The position numbers and the translations under genes are program-made. This document shows positions 5,374-6,361 of a stretch of DNA of 6,361 bases, in pieces. Below the pieces are notes generated by a model. That model was not told the origin of the DNA. It ran no database searches and was given only the letters and a program-made list of their open reading frames with translations. This DNA comes from Gammaproteobacteria bacterium (GTDB lineage Bacteria; Pseudomonadota; Gammaproteobacteria; Chromatiales; Chromatiaceae), in contig JAUVEG010000082.1 in NCBI GenBank assembly GCA_030594925.1, forward strand, positions 1 to 6,361, read 5' to 3'. The stretch's first letter is position 1, and every line of letters begins with the position of its first letter.

Positions 5374-6361
5374 TCAGTAAACCTTGACAACCGACTCTAA
5401 TCTACCCCTTCTGATCCTGTTGACGAACAGGGGGCGCTCCGCCTTGCCATCGGCTCGAATGCTGATCTTACTCATAAATCCCTGAATATTACGGTTTGAA
5501 CGAATTTCCTGGTTAATACAAATTCGGTCCGCACTCTCTTCACACCTGTTCATCGCATTCTGCAAAACAGCATAACCTTCGGCTCCCAACGCAGTATAGG
5601 AGGAAGGAGTTCCATGAAATAGCGAGTAGTAAGCTTTGCGCGCCCTTGTAGCAAAATCGTTGCTGGAATCATCATCTTTGACGGTACCGAAAAAATCAGT
5701 AGCGTAAACACCTTCCAGGTAATCCATCTCTTCAGGGTACTTGTTGATAACGCTGGCCAACAAACCATCACTGCCCATCATTTCTACTCCCCATCCAGCT
5801 TGATCCGCTGCTTTGATAATCTCCATGACATATTTTGCACCGAGGGGAAAATAGAGCAATTCCGTACCCTTCTGCAGTAGATCTTTCATGATTTGAGCAT
5901 AGTCTGCCTGGCTGTTTCCCAGGGATACGATTTCTGTGATTTCTCCTCCAACATGTTCATACTTGCGCACGAATTCGGTGCTTAGGTAGATTGAGTACGC
6001 GTTACTCTGATCAGTAAACACAGCAACTTTTTCAATCAATAATTCATCCGCGACAAACAGCGCGGCAACCGATCCCTGAAATTTGTCATCAAAACACAAT
6101 TGATTGACGAAACTTCTATTTGCAACAACGTCCGGGTGGGTGGCCAGGAGTGCAATAACCGGCGTTTTTCCAGTATCCGCAACGGATACCGCTTTCAGAG
6201 CGGCGTGGCTGCCTGAAGCAAGCAATATTGCAGCGACCTTATCCTTCTCTACCAATTTTCTCAGAGCCTTTGCAGTCAATTTTGGATCATTATTGTCATT
6301 CTCGATAACCAGCTCTACGGCATCACCGTTCTGCAGTAATGGCTGCAACTGCATTATTGTC
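5374..6361 (-). CDS. Periplasmic substrate-binding protein of an ABC transporter (LivK-like, type-1 fold), N-terminus outside window
   Basis: The reading frame is open to the window edge, and codons for Thr and Ile precede the first Met (6354), so the gene continues beyond 6361. About 50-70 residues, including the signal peptide, are expected to be missing: family members run about 370-400 aa and 326 are seen from the Met. Recognisable segments, numbered from that Met, are VELVIENDNNDP (13-24), LRKLVEKDKVAAILLASGS (31-49), KTPVIALLATHP (63-74), FVNQLCFDDKFQGSVAALFV (82-101), the hinge and second-lobe start EKVAVFTDQSNAYS (108-121), GAKYVMEIIKAADQAGW (172-188), and YLEGVYATDFF (212-222). This is the Peripla_BP_6/LivK pattern. 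Known ligands of the family are branched-chain and other amino acids, amides or urea; the substrate here cannot be told. No permease or ATPase gene is in view. By eye the gene is more A/T-rich than the peptidase and pyruvate kinase. Its stop, unlike the other three, is not in a heptamer array. Confidence 0.88.
   Translation of the reverse strand, partial: TIMQLQPLLQNGDAVELVIENDNNDPKLTAKALRKLVEKDKVAAILLASGSHAALKAVSVADTGKTPVIALLATHPDVVANRSFVNQLCFDDKFQGSVAALFVADELLIEKVAVFTDQSNAYSIYLSTEFVRKYEHVGGEITEIVSLGNSQADYAQIMKDLLQKGTELLYFPLGAKYVMEIIKAADQAGWGVEMMGSDGLLASVINKYPEEMDYLEGVYATDFFGTVKDDDSSNDFATRARKAYYSLFHGTPSSYTALGAEGYAVLQNAMNRCEESADRICINQEIRSNRNIQGFMSKISIRADGKAERPLFVNRIRRGRLESVVKVY

Noticed and set aside
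5202..5390. A 63-residue N-terminal extension of pyruvate kinase
   Set aside because: It translates heptamer array C, overlaps the end of the upstream gene, and precedes a Met at the normal family start. Its seven-residue periodicity is what a 7-bp repeat produces.
5374..6354. Treating the Met at 6354 as the true start of the binding protein
   Set aside because: The frame remains open to the window edge. The conserved domain would lack its first strand and signal peptide, so the start is outside the window.

Overview
The window is a stretch of bacterial chromosome, most likely from a gammaproteobacterium. The clues are housekeeping and envelope genes of proteobacterial type, and two dispersed palindromic repeats of kinds I recognise as common in gammaproteobacterial genomes. 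Species-level placement is not possible from the sequence alone. I see no rRNA, tRNA, CRISPR array, transposase or phage gene.

Layout from left to right. (1) Positions 6-82 hold a 7-bp-period repeat that runs into the 3' end of the first gene. (2) 51-2156, minus: an exported M1-like (gluzincin) metallopeptidase of 701 aa. (3) 2157-2430: a divergent intergenic region with two palindromic repeats. (4) 2431-3645, plus: an exported ChaN-type (haem-binding, DUF399) protein with a C-terminal PDZ domain. (5) 3638-3726: a second 7-bp repeat, arranged as a near-perfect 29-bp stem between two convergent genes. (6) 3720-5201, minus: pyruvate kinase, with active-site residues of the potassium-independent class. 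(7) 5216-5284: a third 7-bp repeat, in the pyruvate kinase leader. (8) 5374-6361, minus: a type-1 periplasmic substrate-binding protein (LivK-like), cut off by the window edge at its N-terminus.

The genes do not form one obvious pathway. The peptidase and the ChaN-PDZ protein are divergent and both appear exported, so they may share envelope functions. Pyruvate kinase lies downstream of the binding-protein gene on the same strand, but 172 bp of mostly repeat-filled DNA separate them, so an operon is uncertain.

The most notable feature is the set of three heptameric arrays. They have different units but the same 7-bp period, and each lies at a gene boundary. Three of the four stop codons in the window (peptidase, ChaN-PDZ, pyruvate kinase) fall inside or at the first unit of an array, and the third array fills the pyruvate kinase leader. 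Because 7 is not a multiple of 3, such arrays can stay open in a reading frame. That explains an apparent 63-residue N-terminal extension of pyruvate kinase, which I reject. A similar artefact, caused by a palindromic repeat, explains an apparent upstream TTG start for the ChaN gene.
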